Positions 7,374 to 16,888 of a stretch of 64,000 nucleotides of DNA are shown piece by piece. Position numbers and translations under genes: made by a program. Positions within the stretch are counted from its first letter, which is position 1, and each line of letters begins with the position of its first letter. The notes under the pieces were generated by a model. It did not search any database. It saw nothing but the letters and a program-made list of their open reading frames with translations, and had not been told where the DNA came from. This stretch comes from Alphaproteobacteria bacterium UBA6149. Lineage in GTDB: Bacteria > Pseudomonadota > Alphaproteobacteria > Rickettsiales > UBA998. The stretch spans positions 58,408-122,407 of the forward strand of contig DIUV01000044.1 in the NCBI GenBank assembly GCA_002423155.1, in the 5' to 3' direction.

Positions 7374-10001
7374 CTATTCTTTTTTAAGCTTACTCGCCAC
7401 TTTCTTTGCCGCAGGTTTTTTTGCGGCTTTTTCTGCAGGTTCTTTTTTAGTCGTCGCTTTCTTAACGGCTGCTTTTTTAGCCGGAGCTTTTTTCCCCTTG
7501 GCAGGAGCCGCCGCCGCACGCGCATTTATCAAAGCGATTGCTTCTTCCAAGGTTATTTTCTCTGGCGTTTGTCCTTTGCCCAAAGATGCATTGACTTTGC
7601 CGTGCTTAACATAAGGTCCATAACGCCCGGCGAATACTGCCACATCGCCGCCTTCTGGGTGCGCGCCAATCACTCGCAAAGGCTCGGCGCTGCTTTTCTT
7701 GCCGCTTTCGCTAATTAGGGCGACTGCGCGGTTCATGCCTACGGTAAGCAAATCATCTTCCGAAGTCAGCGAAGTATATTTGCCATCATGCAGTAAATAA
7801 GGCCCAAAACGCCCCTGACCTGCGGTAATCATTTTATTAGTTTCTGGATGCAAGCCCACTTCACGCGGCAAACTTAATAGCTTGTTTGCTTGCTCTAAAT
7901 TCATCCCTTCAACCGAAGTGCCTTTCGGCAAACTTGCACGTTTGGGTTTAGTGCCTTCACCCTGCTGCACATACACCCCATAAGGGCCTTTTTTCAGCCA
8001 GATTTCCTCGCCCGATTCAGCATTGCCCAGTAGGCGCGGCAAGTCAGTTATGGGGGCGCCATCTTCGCTATTTGCGCCTGCATCTTCACCTAATTGTTTG
8101 GTATAGTTGCAAGTAGGATAGCCCGAACAGCCCAAGAATGCACCAAATTTCCCGGTTTTTAAAGACAAAGAACCTTCTGCACAGGCGGGGCATTTGCGCG
8201 TTTCTTCGGTGACATTTTGGGTGCCAAAAATAAAGGGTGCGAGTAATTTATCTAAAGCGGCAATAATTTCGGGCTGTTGAATTTCCTTTGCCTGCGCCAC
8301 ATTGGCGATGAATATTTGCCAAAAATCACGCAACACGGTTTTCCAATCTAATTTACCACTGGCCACATCATCTAACTGATTTTCTAAATTAGCGGTAAAA
8401 TCATATTCTACATATTTTTTAAAAAAACTTTCCAAAAAGGCATTCACCAAACGCCCACGCATTTCGGCAATAAAACGGCGTTTATCTAAACGTACATAGC
8501 CGCGATCTTGCAATACGGAAATAATACTTGCATAGGTGGATGGCCTGCCAATGCCCAATTCTTCCAAGCGCTTAACCAAACTCGCTTCGGAATAACGCGG
8601 CGGAGGCTCGGTAAAATGCTGATTGCCTTTTAGCTCACTCGCGGATAAATCCTGCCCTACTTCTAATGGTGGCAACAAGCGGCTTTCTTCGTCTTCTTCG
8701 TCTTCGTCTTTTCCTTCGCGGTATAACGCCAAGAAACCATCAAATTTCAAAATAGAACCCGTAGCACGAAAAACCGCTTTAGTTTTGGGCTCCTCCGCTT
8801 CCATCAACACTTGATCATAAACGGCGGATTCCATCTGGCTGGCGACCATGCGTTTAAAAATCAATTCGTATAATTTAAACGCATCATCTTCTAAAAAGCT
8901 GCGCATTTGTTCGGGCGTGCGACTAAGCGAAGTGGGGCGGATGGCTTCATGCGCTTCTTGCGCATTTTTTTGTTTCACCTGATAATTACGCTGGGTAGCC
9001 GGCACATAATTCGTCCCATGTTTTTGGGCGATATATTCCCGCGCACCGGCAATTGCTTCTTGCGAAACTTGTACCCCATCGGTACGCATATAGGTGATTA
9101 AACCTACGGTTTCGCCTTCAAAAGTTACCCCTTCATAAAGCTTTTGCGCTAAAGTCATGGTTTTTTTAGCGGAAAAACGTAAACGTCTCGAAGCATCCAT
9201 TTGCAAAGTAGAAGTGGTAAAAGGTGGTTCAGGATTGCGACGTTGTTGTTTGGGCGTAACTTTTTTAATGGTTACATTGCAATTTTCCAAAGCGGCGACG
9301 ATTTTTTGCGCCTGCTCGGCATTTATAATCGAAAATTTTTCTAATTTTTCCCCTTGCCATTCAGACAACCGCGCCACAAAACTTTCTTTTTTTGCGGTAG
9401 TCAAACGCGCGGTTACATCCCAATATTCACGGGCAACGAAAGATTCAATCTCCGCATCACGCTCACAAACCAAACGCAACGCTACGGATTGTACCCGTCC
9501 TGCGGATTTTGCACTCGGCAGTTTCCGCCATAATACCGGCGAGAGATTAAAGCCCACCAGATAATCCAAAGCGCGGCGCGCTTGCTGGGCATTCACCAAA
9601 TCCATATCCACTTCACGGGGAGATTCAAAAGCTTTTAAAATGGCGGTTTTGGTAATTTCATGAAAGACTACGCGCTTGATAACCAAGCCTTTTTTCAGCG
9701 CTTTAGCTTCTTGCAGAGCTTCCACCACATGCCAAGAAATTGCCTCTCCTTCGCGATCCGGATCGGTCGCGAGATATAAAATATCCGACTGCTTGGCAGC
9801 ACGGGCAATTTCATTAATATGTTTTTTGGAATCCGCATCCACCACATAATCCATGGCGAAATCTTCATCCGGGCGCACCGAACCATCCTTCGAAGGCAAA
9901 TCGCGCACATGCCCAAAAGAAGCCAGCACGGTAAAATCCTTACCCAGATATTTATTAATAGTTTTGGCTTTAGAGGGTGATTCAACAACAACAGTATGCA
10001 T
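7374..10001 (-). CDS. topA: DNA topoisomerase I
   Basis: This 875-residue type IA topoisomerase relaxes negative supercoils. The N-terminal Toprim domain begins HTVVVESPSKAKTI and carries the acidic triad in TDPDREGE (D80, D82, E84). The active-site tyrosine is Y304 in GLITYMRTDG. Around residues 620-655 one Cys4 zinc finger is visible (CPAC ... C ... C), followed by degenerate topoisomerase C-terminal repeats (GPYGVYVQQGEG, GRFGPYLLHDGKY, GRYGPYVKHGK). The protein ends in a Lys/Ala-rich tail of about 40 residues, common in alphaproteobacterial TopA. It converges on cpaA with only 3 bases between the stop codons. Confidence 0.96.
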   Translation of the reverse strand: MHTVVVESPSKAKTINKYLGKDFTVLASFGHVRDLPSKDGSVRPDEDFAMDYVVDADSKKHINEIARAAKQSDILYLATDPDREGEAISWHVVEALQEAKALKKGLVIKRVVFHEITKTAILKAFESPREVDMDLVNAQQARRALDYLVGFNLSPVLWRKLPSAKSAGRVQSVALRLVCERDAEIESFVAREYWDVTARLTTAKKESFVARLSEWQGEKLEKFSIINAEQAQKIVAALENCNVTIKKVTPKQQRRNPEPPFTTSTLQMDASRRLRFSAKKTMTLAQKLYEGVTFEGETVGLITYMRTDGVQVSQEAIAGAREYIAQKHGTNYVPATQRNYQVKQKNAQEAHEAIRPTSLSRTPEQMRSFLEDDAFKLYELIFKRMVASQMESAVYDQVLMEAEEPKTKAVFRATGSILKFDGFLALYREGKDEDEEDEESRLLPPLEVGQDLSASELKGNQHFTEPPPRYSEASLVKRLEELGIGRPSTYASIISVLQDRGYVRLDKRRFIAEMRGRLVNAFLESFFKKYVEYDFTANLENQLDDVASGKLDWKTVLRDFWQIFIANVAQAKEIQQPEIIAALDKLLAPFIFGTQNVTEETRKCPACAEGSLSLKTGKFGAFLGCSGYPTCNYTKQLGEDAGANSEDGAPITDLPRLLGNAESGEEIWLKKGPYGVYVQQGEGTKPKRASLPKGTSVEGMNLEQANKLLSLPREVGLHPETNKMITAGQGRFGPYLLHDGKYTSLTSEDDLLTVGMNRAVALISESGKKSSAEPLRVIGAHPEGGDVAVFAGRYGPYVKHGKVNASLGKGQTPEKITLEEAIALINARAAAAPAKGKKAPAKKAAVKKATTKKEPAEKAAKKPAAKKVASKLKKE

Positions 10002-10085
10002 TTTTATTCCTTAAACTGAAAGCGCAAGCCCTCGTCACTTAGCTTATTTTTTGTTTGAGCGCAAAGTGTTTGTGGAATCTGTTAT

Positions 10086-10481
10086 TCAAAGACCTAATTC
10101 TTTTCTAGCGGCTTGCGCAATAAAGCCCGAGCGAGTCAGCCCAAATTGCTTAGCTTTTAAATCAATTAAAGAAAGCAATTCTGCATCTATACTGGCATTA
10201 AAACGTATAGGTTCTTTCTTTGGGACATTAATACCAACAACAAAATAGGCGCTCGCGTCCTTATAATCATCATTTTTTGATATATTCTCTAAACTACTGG
10301 GTTTAGGCAGGGGTAGGTTTTCCTCCAACATACAAGCAACATGCCCAGACAAAGCCTCTTGAGCCATATCTTTTGCGTCATCAATAGTGGTTCCTGCGGT
10401 AATACAACCAGGAAAATCAGGAAAACTTACCCCAAAATCAGATTCTTCTTCTTTGTGAATAACCGCTATATAGTTCAACAT
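10086..10481 (-). CDS. hicB: HicB-family antitoxin
   Basis: This 131-residue protein combines an N-terminal HicB fold (YIAVIHKEEESDFGVSFPDFPGC, degenerate RNase H-like) with a C-terminal ribbon-helix-helix region (RFNASIDAELLSLIDLKAKQFG) that would bind operator DNA. It follows the hicA-like gene by one base, in the usual toxin-first order. It would neutralise HicA and repress the pair. It sits between topA and sodB, so this small module appears inserted among housekeeping genes. Confidence 0.9.
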   Translation of the reverse strand: MLNYIAVIHKEEESDFGVSFPDFPGCITAGTTIDDAKDMAQEALSGHVACMLEENLPLPKPSSLENISKNDDYKDASAYFVVGINVPKKEPIRFNASIDAELLSLIDLKAKQFGLTRSGFIAQAARKELGL

Positions 10482-10482
10482 A

Positions 10483-10665
10483 TTATTTTAATCCCGCCTG
10501 TTTCAAAATATTATTCAAAGTTCCCTTAGGCACATCCCTTTTAGGGTGCGGAACTGTTGTAATACCCTTTTTCGTTGGGTGCTTAAAATGCCAATGGCTA
10601 CCGCTGGTACGCATATGCTCCCAGCCATCACTTTTCAGCATTTTAATAATATCCGCACTATTCAT
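10483..10665 (-). CDS. hicA: HicA-family mRNA interferase toxin
   Basis: This 60-residue protein is a HicA toxin, a small double-stranded RNA-binding-fold nuclease that cleaves mRNA. The family pattern is visible: the N-terminal helix (SADIIKMLKSDGW), the catalytic histidine in SGSHWHFKHP and the PHPKRDVPKGTLNNILKQAG C-terminus. The length is typical. It is the first gene of a two-gene operon with hicB one base downstream. A palindrome just upstream (10676-10692) may be the operator. Confidence 0.9.
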   Translation of the reverse strand: MNSADIIKMLKSDGWEHMRTSGSHWHFKHPTKKGITTVPHPKRDVPKGTLNNILKQAGLK

Positions 10666-10675
10666 TGGTTATTTT

Positions 10676-10692
10676 TACACAAAAAATGTGTA
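10676..10692 (-). promoter_or_regulatory. candidate hicAB operator palindrome
   Basis: A 6-bp inverted repeat, TACACA-aaaaa-TGTGTA, ends 11 bases upstream of the hicA start codon, where an operator for the ribbon-helix-helix domain of HicB would be expected. The downstream end of sodB is 14 bases away, so it could alternatively be a weak terminator of sodB. The position fits either role. Confidence 0.4.
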
Positions 10693-10705
10693 TAAATCAA
10701 GTTTT

Positions 10706-11305
10706 TTAAGCATTCTTCAAATTATCTGCCACAAAATCCCAATTAACCAGATGTTCCAAGAACGCGCCCATATAGTCCGGGCGGCGGTTTTGGAAGTCTA
10801 AATAATAAGCATGTTCCCACACATCCATAGTGAGCAAGGCGGTTTGTCCATGCACCATGGGTAAATCAGCATTCGGGGTTTTAGTCACCTTCAATTTGCC
10901 AGCTTCTAGCACCAACCATGCCCAGCCACTGCCAAACTGGGTTGCGCCTGCGTTTTTGAATTGTTCGGCAAATGCTTCAAAGCTGCCGAAATCGGCGTCA
11001 ATTTTTGCCGCTAATTCACCCGTTGGTTTGCCGCCGCCATTAGGCTTCATGGAGTTCCAATAGAAAGTATGGTTCCAAACCTGCGCGGCATTATTAAAAA
11101 TGCCCGCTTTGCTAGCATCAGCAGCGGATTTTTTGATGATTTCTTCCAAAGAAGCGCTTGCCAAATCAGTGCCTTCAATCAATTTATTCAAATTCACCAC
11201 GTAAGTATTATGATGTTTGCCATGGTGAAATTCTAAGGTGCGTGCCGAAATATGCGGTTCTAATGCGGTGGCTGCGTATGGTAATGCGGGTAAAGTAAAG
11301 GTCAT
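10706..11305 (-). CDS. sodB: superoxide dismutase, Fe/Mn family
   Basis: This 199-residue enzyme converts superoxide to oxygen and hydrogen peroxide. All four metal ligands are in place: H27 (LEFHHGKHH), H79 (WNHTFYW), D161 and H165 (DVWEHAYY). The segments [12 protein letters not shown] and [12 protein letters not shown] are closer to iron-type enzymes, though metal choice cannot be proved from sequence. There is no signal peptide, so it is cytoplasmic. The upstream region at 11347-11493 is a palindromic repeat. Confidence 0.95.
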   Translation of the reverse strand: MTFTLPALPYAATALEPHISARTLEFHHGKHHNTYVVNLNKLIEGTDLASASLEEIIKKSAADASKAGIFNNAAQVWNHTFYWNSMKPNGGGKPTGELAAKIDADFGSFEAFAEQFKNAGATQFGSGWAWLVLEAGKLKVTKTPNADLPMVHGQTALLTMDVWEHAYYLDFQNRRPDYMGAFLEHLVNWDFVADNLKNA

Positions 11306-11346
11306 GATTATCTCTCTCGACTATTGTTAGTTGTTTGTATATGACT

Positions 11347-11493
11347 AAAGACCTCTGCGTAATGCTACTGCGCTGGGCTTCTAACGCTCAAGTTATTGAA
11401 AAACAATACTCATGTACCTACGTACACTCCGTTTATTTTTCAATAACTTGAGCGCTATAATCCTCAGCGCAGCGCATTACGCGAGAGGTCTTA
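11347..11493. repeat. 147-bp AAGACCTCTGC palindrome
   Basis: This long imperfect hairpin has ends AAGACCTCTGCGTAATGC and its complement. A second inner stem (cgctcaagttattg with its complement) carries a conserved loop (ACTC ATGTAC ... GTACACTCCG). The same layout occurs at 58535-58680, where the inner stem sequence differs but still pairs. It fills the gap between sodB and the TPR-methyltransferase, and the reading frame of the latter runs into it without being part of that gene. Confidence 0.75.
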
Positions 11494-11525
11494 CACTAGT
11501 CGTCTTATATACCAAGGAACGCAAT

Positions 11526-13667
11526 ATGGCAAAGAATCTCGCGCAATTAAAGCATAAATCTCATAAAAATGAGCATGGTCAAAATGGGCATGCGGTTAGT
11601 TCGGAAGTTCGCCTAGAACAAGCAGTAAAATTGCTGGAGGCACGTCGTTTTAAGGAGTCTGATGCTATATGTTTGGCGGTTTTAGAAAAAGAACCGCATA
11701 ATTTAGATGCTTATAATCTAATTGCGGTTGCCGCAAAAGATAATGGCGATTTTGAGCGTGCCGTAAAATATTTCCATCAAGCGCTAACTCTTGACCCTAC
11801 TTATGTGCGGGGATTATTTAATTTGGCGAATTTAATGCGTGAACATGGCTATGTGGACGAATCTAACCAATTATATGAAAGCATCCTGATACACGATCCT
11901 AACCATGTGCGCGCTTTATCCAGTTTGAGCATTATCAATCTAAATGCAGGCAATTATGTTGCGGCACTTATCTTTTTGCGTAAACTTATAACTCTTATGC
12001 CCAATGACTCGAAAATTTGGGCAGGGCTGGCGCAAGCTATGGAAAATGGTTTGCAAGGAGATGATGCAGAATTAGAAGAAATTGTCACTAAGGGCTTACA
12101 TAATCCGCATATAGAAATAGAATATGTTGTACGTTGCGCCATCAAACTTGTTTCTACCAATAGTCAAATAAATCATTTTATTGGTTTAGTCAGCAATATC
12201 GGCGAAGATAAAAAGGGACAAAACTGGCAAGCATTTAAGCAAGAAATTATCGGAGATAATTTATTATCCACCCTGCAAAAACCACTAATCCGTGAATTAA
12301 TGAATAATCTACCCATTCCGCAGATTGGGTTGGAAAATTTATTAACCAATGTTCGTGCTGCCTTGCTGGAATTAAGTCTGGAAAATGCTTTAGACGAAGC
12401 ACAAATGAAGAGTTGGCAGCCAACTTTATTAGACTTAGCCTGCCAATGTTTTTTAAACGAATATATTTATAATCTATCTGACTGGGAAAAAGATAAACTC
12501 GTAGGCTTTGCTAATTTAGTTGCAAATGCAGATATTGAAGATGCAGATAAACTAAACGAAAATGATTTATGGAACTTAAATCTGCTCGCATGTTATCAAC
12601 CTGTATATCTTTTAAAAAATGCGGAAAACTGGGCAGCATTAAAAGATAATGAATTTTCTCGTGCGACCAAAATATTTTTGACCGAGCAAATCATTAATCC
12701 TCGCATAGAACTTGCTCTCAAGCCCCAAATAGAAAAAATTGGGAATATTAAAAACGAGATTTCTCAATCGGTAAAAGCGCAATATGAGGAGAATCCTTAT
12801 CCACGCTGGAAATCCATGTCGCCCTTAGTTGCTATGCCCGTAGCAAAAATACTAAATTTTCTATTTCCCGAGCAACCAATCAGCAAATGGCGCGTAAGCT
12901 CAGAACCAGAAATTTTAATCGCTGGTTGTGGAACAGGAAAACACGCGTTGGTTAGTGCCAGCCGTTTTGCCAATGCAAAAGTGCTGGCAATTGATTTGAG
13001 CACCAGCAGCCTTGCTTACGCCATCCGCAAAGCACAAGAACATAACAATAAAAATATTATTTTCCGCCAAGCCGATATTTTAGAATTAGGAGAGTTAGAA
13101 TTAGGTGAACTAAAATTAGGGGTGGGGGCACAAAAATTTGATATTATCGAATCTGTTGGCGTGCTTCATCACATGCAAGACCCGATGATGGGCTGGAAAA
13201 CACTGACCAAATTATTAAAACCTAAAGGCTTTATGCGCATAGGACTATATAGTGAGCTCGCCAGAAAAGCGGTAATAGGCGGCAGGGAGTTAGTGCAAAA
13301 CAATCAATATAATGCCGATATTGAAGGCATTAGAAGCTTAAGAAAGAATATTATCAGCAACCAATATTCTGCCAACGCGGCGATTTTATTAAAAGCCTAC
13401 GATTTTTATAACGCTTCTGAGTGCCGTGATTTATTATTCCATGTACAAGAGCACCGCTTTACTTTACCGCAAATCAAAGAATCATTGGCAGAATTAGGCT
13501 TGGAATTTTTAGGGTTTGAAAATAGCAATACGGAATTATTCAAGCATTATGCCGCCATGTTCCCCGCGGACAAAACTATGAATAATCTTGATAATTGGCA
13601 AGTATTTGAAGAAACTTATCCCTTTACTTTTGCCGGCATGTATCAATTCTGGGTGCAGAAAATATAG
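11526..13667 (+). CDS. TPR-repeat protein with C-terminal SAM methyltransferase domain
   Basis: This 713-residue fusion has N-terminal tetratricopeptide repeats (residues about 25-170; for example AYNLIAVAAKDNGDFERAVKYF) and a C-terminal class I methyltransferase domain. The SAM-binding motif I is ILIAGCGTGKH at about 463-473, followed by an acidic strand end (VLAIDLS) and a motif IV-like DIIESVGVLHHM. The segment YEENPYPRW before it is typical of this TPR-methyltransferase group, whose substrate is unknown. The ATG at 11526 follows AAGGAA; the open frame extends upstream only into a palindromic repeat. A small in-frame repeat (LGELELGELKLG) lies within the methyltransferase domain. Confidence 0.82.
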   Translation: MAKNLAQLKHKSHKNEHGQNGHAVSSEVRLEQAVKLLEARRFKESDAICLAVLEKEPHNLDAYNLIAVAAKDNGDFERAVKYFHQALTLDPTYVRGLFNLANLMREHGYVDESNQLYESILIHDPNHVRALSSLSIINLNAGNYVAALIFLRKLITLMPNDSKIWAGLAQAMENGLQGDDAELEEIVTKGLHNPHIEIEYVVRCAIKLVSTNSQINHFIGLVSNIGEDKKGQNWQAFKQEIIGDNLLSTLQKPLIRELMNNLPIPQIGLENLLTNVRAALLELSLENALDEAQMKSWQPTLLDLACQCFLNEYIYNLSDWEKDKLVGFANLVANADIEDADKLNENDLWNLNLLACYQPVYLLKNAENWAALKDNEFSRATKIFLTEQIINPRIELALKPQIEKIGNIKNEISQSVKAQYEENPYPRWKSMSPLVAMPVAKILNFLFPEQPISKWRVSSEPEILIAGCGTGKHALVSASRFANAKVLAIDLSTSSLAYAIRKAQEHNNKNIIFRQADILELGELELGELKLGVGAQKFDIIESVGVLHHMQDPMMGWKTLTKLLKPKGFMRIGLYSELARKAVIGGRELVQNNQYNADIEGIRSLRKNIISNQYSANAAILLKAYDFYNASECRDLLFHVQEHRFTLPQIKESLAELGLEFLGFENSNTELFKHYAAMFPADKTMNNLDNWQVFEETYPFTFAGMYQFWVQKI

Positions 13668-13691
13668 TAACTCCAACATACGGATAAATAT

Positions 13692-14093
13692 ATGTTAAAT
13701 GAATTCAAACAATTTATCACGCGCGGCAATGTACTGGATTTAGCGGTAGGTATTATAATTGGCGCGGCGTTTACGGGTATTGTAAGTTCGCTTGTAAGCG
13801 ACATTTTAATGCCTCCTTTAGGAAAAATCATGGGCGGCATTGATTTTTCTAATTTTTTCATCAATCTTTCTGATGGAAATTATGCCACCTTAAAAGCTGC
13901 CAAAGAAGCCGGGGCGGCGACGATAAATTATGGGGTTTTCCTCAATCAATTAATCAATTTCTTGATTGTTTCTTTTGCTATTTTTATCATCGTCAAACAA
14001 GCTAATCGCTTTAAAAAAGCGAACGATGCTAGCCCAGCTCCTGTTCGTACAGAAATATTATTAGAAGAAATACGAGATTTATTGAAAAAATAA
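13692..14093 (+). CDS. mscL: large-conductance mechanosensitive channel
   Basis: This 133-residue protein is MscL, the homopentameric channel that vents solutes on sudden hypo-osmotic shock. It begins with the conserved N-terminal helix (EFKQFITRGNVLDLAVGIIIGAAF), has the first pore helix with its small-residue packing, a periplasmic loop and a second membrane helix (NFLIVSFAIFIIVKQ), and ends in the cytoplasmic helix bundle (LLEEIRDLL). Length and order are normal. It starts 24 bases after the methyltransferase gene. Confidence 0.96.
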   Translation: MLNEFKQFITRGNVLDLAVGIIIGAAFTGIVSSLVSDILMPPLGKIMGGIDFSNFFINLSDGNYATLKAAKEAGAATINYGVFLNQLINFLIVSFAIFIIVKQANRFKKANDASPAPVRTEILLEEIRDLLKK

Positions 14094-14115
14094 CCTTAAA
14101 AAAACAGCCAGAAAA

Positions 14116-14547
14116 ATGTCACTACAACAAATATTTTGGGAAAATGTCGGCAATTCGTGCGTAATACCCTTTATGCGTGACCTGACTTTATCTGCTATGT
14201 TGTGGTTTAGTGAATTAGATGGGTGGCAAACCGCGCTAAATTTATGGGCAGTGCTGCTGGTGGGTATATTCGGCGGCATAATAGGCTGCTGGTTCAATTT
14301 TCATCTGGGTAAATTATTGGCAAATCTCCGCCGCAAATACCCTCATGCATTATCCGAGCAGCATTATGAGCGCGCCGCACGAATTTTTCATCGCTACGCC
14401 GCTTGGTCATTATTATTTTATTGGCAGCCATTGGGAGTTTTATTGCCCTTACTAGCAGGTTTTCTCGGCATGCGCTGGTGGATGATGATGGGTTGGGTGC
14501 TATTAGGCGGCGCACTGCACCGCGGAAGTTTTTTTCTTAATATATAA
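14116..14547 (+). CDS. small DedA/YqaA-like membrane protein
   Basis: This 143-residue protein has two to four hydrophobic segments. The part from residue about 85 on (IFHRYAAWSLLFYWQPLGVLLPLLAGFLGM) resembles the conserved re-entrant region of DedA/YqaA (SNARE-associated/VTT) proteins, which are linked to lipid or undecaprenyl-phosphate flipping and envelope homeostasis. The assignment is tentative because the usual acidic residue and GxP motif are not clear. It follows mscL by 22 bases on the same strand and may be co-expressed. Confidence 0.6.
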   Translation: MSLQQIFWENVGNSCVIPFMRDLTLSAMLWFSELDGWQTALNLWAVLLVGIFGGIIGCWFNFHLGKLLANLRRKYPHALSEQHYERAARIFHRYAAWSLLFYWQPLGVLLPLLAGFLGMRWWMMMGWVLLGGALHRGSFFLNI

Positions 14548-14638
14548 ACCTACACCCCCACAGCTTTAGCTCCCCCTTTAAGGTTGCATTAAGAATAGTT
14601 TTTTTCTATAAGTGCCACTTGGTTATAATGAGGCTAAC

Positions 14639-16189
14639 ATGTTGCACGAACGAATTTTAATATTAGATTTTGGCTCCCAAGTCACCCAATTGATTGCGCG
14701 GCGCGTCCGTGAGAGCAATGTTTATTGCGAAATAATCCCTTATACTACCTCGCTGGAACAAATTGCCAAACTTGCGCCTAAGGGCATAATTTTGTCGGGC
14801 GGCCCTGCCTCGGTGGAAGGGCAAAACTCGCCGATGATTAGCCCGGCTATTTTTGAAATGGGCATTCCCATCCTTGGTATTTGCTATGGTCAGCAATTAA
14901 TGTGCAAACTCTTGGGCGGACAAGTGAGCGCAGGAGATACGCGGGAATTTGGTCGTGCTGTCGTTTCTGTAAGTAAAAATTGCCGCTTGTTTGATGGCGT
15001 ATGGGCAGAAGGTGAATCACATCAAGTATGGATGAGCCACGGCGATAAAGTAAATAACCTTCCCCAAGGGTTTAGTGCCGTTGCCAGCTCCTCTGGCGCA
15101 TTTTTTGCCGCAGTTGCGGATGAAACACGTAAATTTTATGGCGTACAATTCCACCCCGAAGTAGTTCATACTCCCAGTGGTGGGGCATTATTAAAAAACT
15201 TTACCCATAATGTTTGTGGTTGTCATGGTGATTGGACGATGAGTAGCTTCATGGAAGAATCCATCGCAAAAGTGCGTAAACAAGTGGGAAGCAAGAAAGT
15301 TCTGTGCGCGGTCAGTGGCGGCGTAGATTCCTCAGTAGTTGCGGCTTTGCTGCATAAAGCGATTGGTGATCAACTTATATGTATTTTTGTGGATACAGGA
15401 ATGTTGCGCCATAATGAGGCAAAACAGGTAGAAGTAATGTTTACCGAACATTTTAAAATGCCGATTGCTTATGTTGATGCTAGCCGCATATTCTTGCAAA
15501 GATTACAAGGCGTTACTGACCCAGAGCGCAAACGCAAAATTATTGGGGAAACCTTTATTGAAATATTTGACTATGAAGCGTCAGAACGTGGCGGCGCAGA
15601 TTTCTTGGCGCAGGGAACTCTCTATCCCGATGTGATTGAATCAATTTCGCACACAGGTGGCCCGAGTGTTACCATTAAATCCCATCATAATGTTGGTGGC
15701 TTGCCTGAGCGGATGAAAATGGCGCTGGTTGAGCCATTACGTGAATTATTCAAAGATGAAGTTCGGGCATTAGGGGTAACCCTTGGCATGCCCGAGCGTA
15801 TGGTAATGCGCCATCCTTTCCCAGGTCCGGGCTTGGCTATTCGCGTAATTGGCGAGGTTACTACCGAGCGGCTGAATATTTTGCGGCAAGCGGATGAAAT
15901 TTATTTAGAAGAAATTCGTAATGCAGGTTTATATGATGCAATCTGGCAAGCGCTAGCCGTTTTATTGCCCATTAAAACCGTGGGAGTTATGGGTGATAAT
16001 CGTACTTATGAAAGCGTCTGCGCGCTGCGCGCCGTCACTTCTACCGACGGTATGACCGCGGATTATTATCATTTTGACCATGAATTTTTAAGCCGAGTTT
16101 CTAACCGTATCATCAACGAAGTGCGCGGGATTAACCGCATAGTTTATGATATAACTAGTAAGCCCCCCGGCACGATTGAGTGGGAATAA
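14639..16189 (+). CDS. guaA: GMP synthase (glutamine-hydrolysing)
   Basis: This enzyme makes GMP from XMP, ATP and glutamine. The N-terminal class I amidotransferase has C82 (GICYGQQL) with H172 and E174 (FHPE). The ATP-pyrophosphatase P-loop is SGGVDS at 226-231, and the C-terminal dimerisation domain ends in the conserved [14 protein letters not shown] start it at the ATG at 14639, which has GAGG upstream and gives the normal 516-residue protein; the frame opens at 14612 but adds nine atypical residues. The 90-base leader shows no riboswitch I can recognise. Confidence 0.97.
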   Translation: MLHERILILDFGSQVTQLIARRVRESNVYCEIIPYTTSLEQIAKLAPKGIILSGGPASVEGQNSPMISPAIFEMGIPILGICYGQQLMCKLLGGQVSAGDTREFGRAVVSVSKNCRLFDGVWAEGESHQVWMSHGDKVNNLPQGFSAVASSSGAFFAAVADETRKFYGVQFHPEVVHTPSGGALLKNFTHNVCGCHGDWTMSSFMEESIAKVRKQVGSKKVLCAVSGGVDSSVVAALLHKAIGDQLICIFVDTGMLRHNEAKQVEVMFTEHFKMPIAYVDASRIFLQRLQGVTDPERKRKIIGETFIEIFDYEASERGGADFLAQGTLYPDVIESISHTGGPSVTIKSHHNVGGLPERMKMALVEPLRELFKDEVRALGVTLGMPERMVMRHPFPGPGLAIRVIGEVTTERLNILRQADEIYLEEIRNAGLYDAIWQALAVLLPIKTVGVMGDNRTYESVCALRAVTSTDGMTADYYHFDHEFLSRVSNRIINEVRGINRIVYDITSKPPGTIEWE

Positions 16190-16241
16190 GAAATTAGGCA
16201 AATCTTAAAAATAGAACAGTAATTACAGCACAGGAATAAAA

Positions 16242-16886
16242 ATGTCTGACACTTTAATGTTTGAAATAGATGAAGATTTAAAACGCGATCAAATGCAGAA
16301 TATCTGGAAATCTTTTGGTAGCTATGTCGTGGGCATTAGTTTTGCTATTTTGCTGAGTACTATCGCTTGGGTTGCCTGGCAAAATAGCGAAGAAACCAAA
16401 AGACAAATATGGACTGGACAATTAATTGTTATACAAGAAGAAATCCGCAACAATAAAAAGGCGGATGCAATCAAACATCTGCATGAATTAACCACATCTG
16501 CTAAAGGCAATTTAGCTATGCTGGCTAATTTATGGCTCATCGCCTTAGAAGGTGGCAAAGCAGATAAAGTAAAAGACCTTGCCGCTTACGGAAGCTTAGC
16601 ACGTTTATTCAGCGGCGAAACGGATGAAGCATCCATTAAAAAATTCCCCGTTTTTGCTACCACCGCGCGTGAAATACAAGCCGCAAAATTATTAGGTAAA
16701 AAAGACCAGAACTTAACCAAAGAAGATATTGAAAAAAACAAGGCAGAAGCAATTAAACTACTAAAAGATGCAGGTGGCGATATGTATGCCTCACCAGCTT
16801 TGCGTGAACGCGTGGTTATTTTATTATCTACGCTCGATGCTAAAGAAAAATCTCTCATCCCCCCCACCACTAACTTGAGCAAATAA
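16242..16886 (+). CDS. YfgM-like membrane-anchored TPR protein
   Basis: This 214-residue protein has a short cytoplasmic N-terminus, one transmembrane segment (residues about 27-46) and a helical periplasmic domain, the layout of YfgM, an accessory subunit of the SecYEG translocon that co-operates with periplasmic chaperones. It is followed by bamB after two bases and then der, which is the same order (yfgM-bamB-der) as in Escherichia coli and supports the call. Sequence similarity to YfgM is weak by eye. Confidence 0.75.
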   Translation: MSDTLMFEIDEDLKRDQMQNIWKSFGSYVVGISFAILLSTIAWVAWQNSEETKRQIWTGQLIVIQEEIRNNKKADAIKHLHELTTSAKGNLAMLANLWLIALEGGKADKVKDLAAYGSLARLFSGETDEASIKKFPVFATTAREIQAAKLLGKKDQNLTKEDIEKNKAEAIKLLKDAGGDMYASPALRERVVILLSTLDAKEKSLIPPTTNLSK

Positions 16887-16888
16887 AT

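Noticed and set aside
11412..11525. N-terminal extension of the TPR-methyltransferase frame
   Set aside because: The extra 38 codons lie inside a palindromic repeat, while the ATG at 11526 has its own ribosome-binding site and starts a normal protein.
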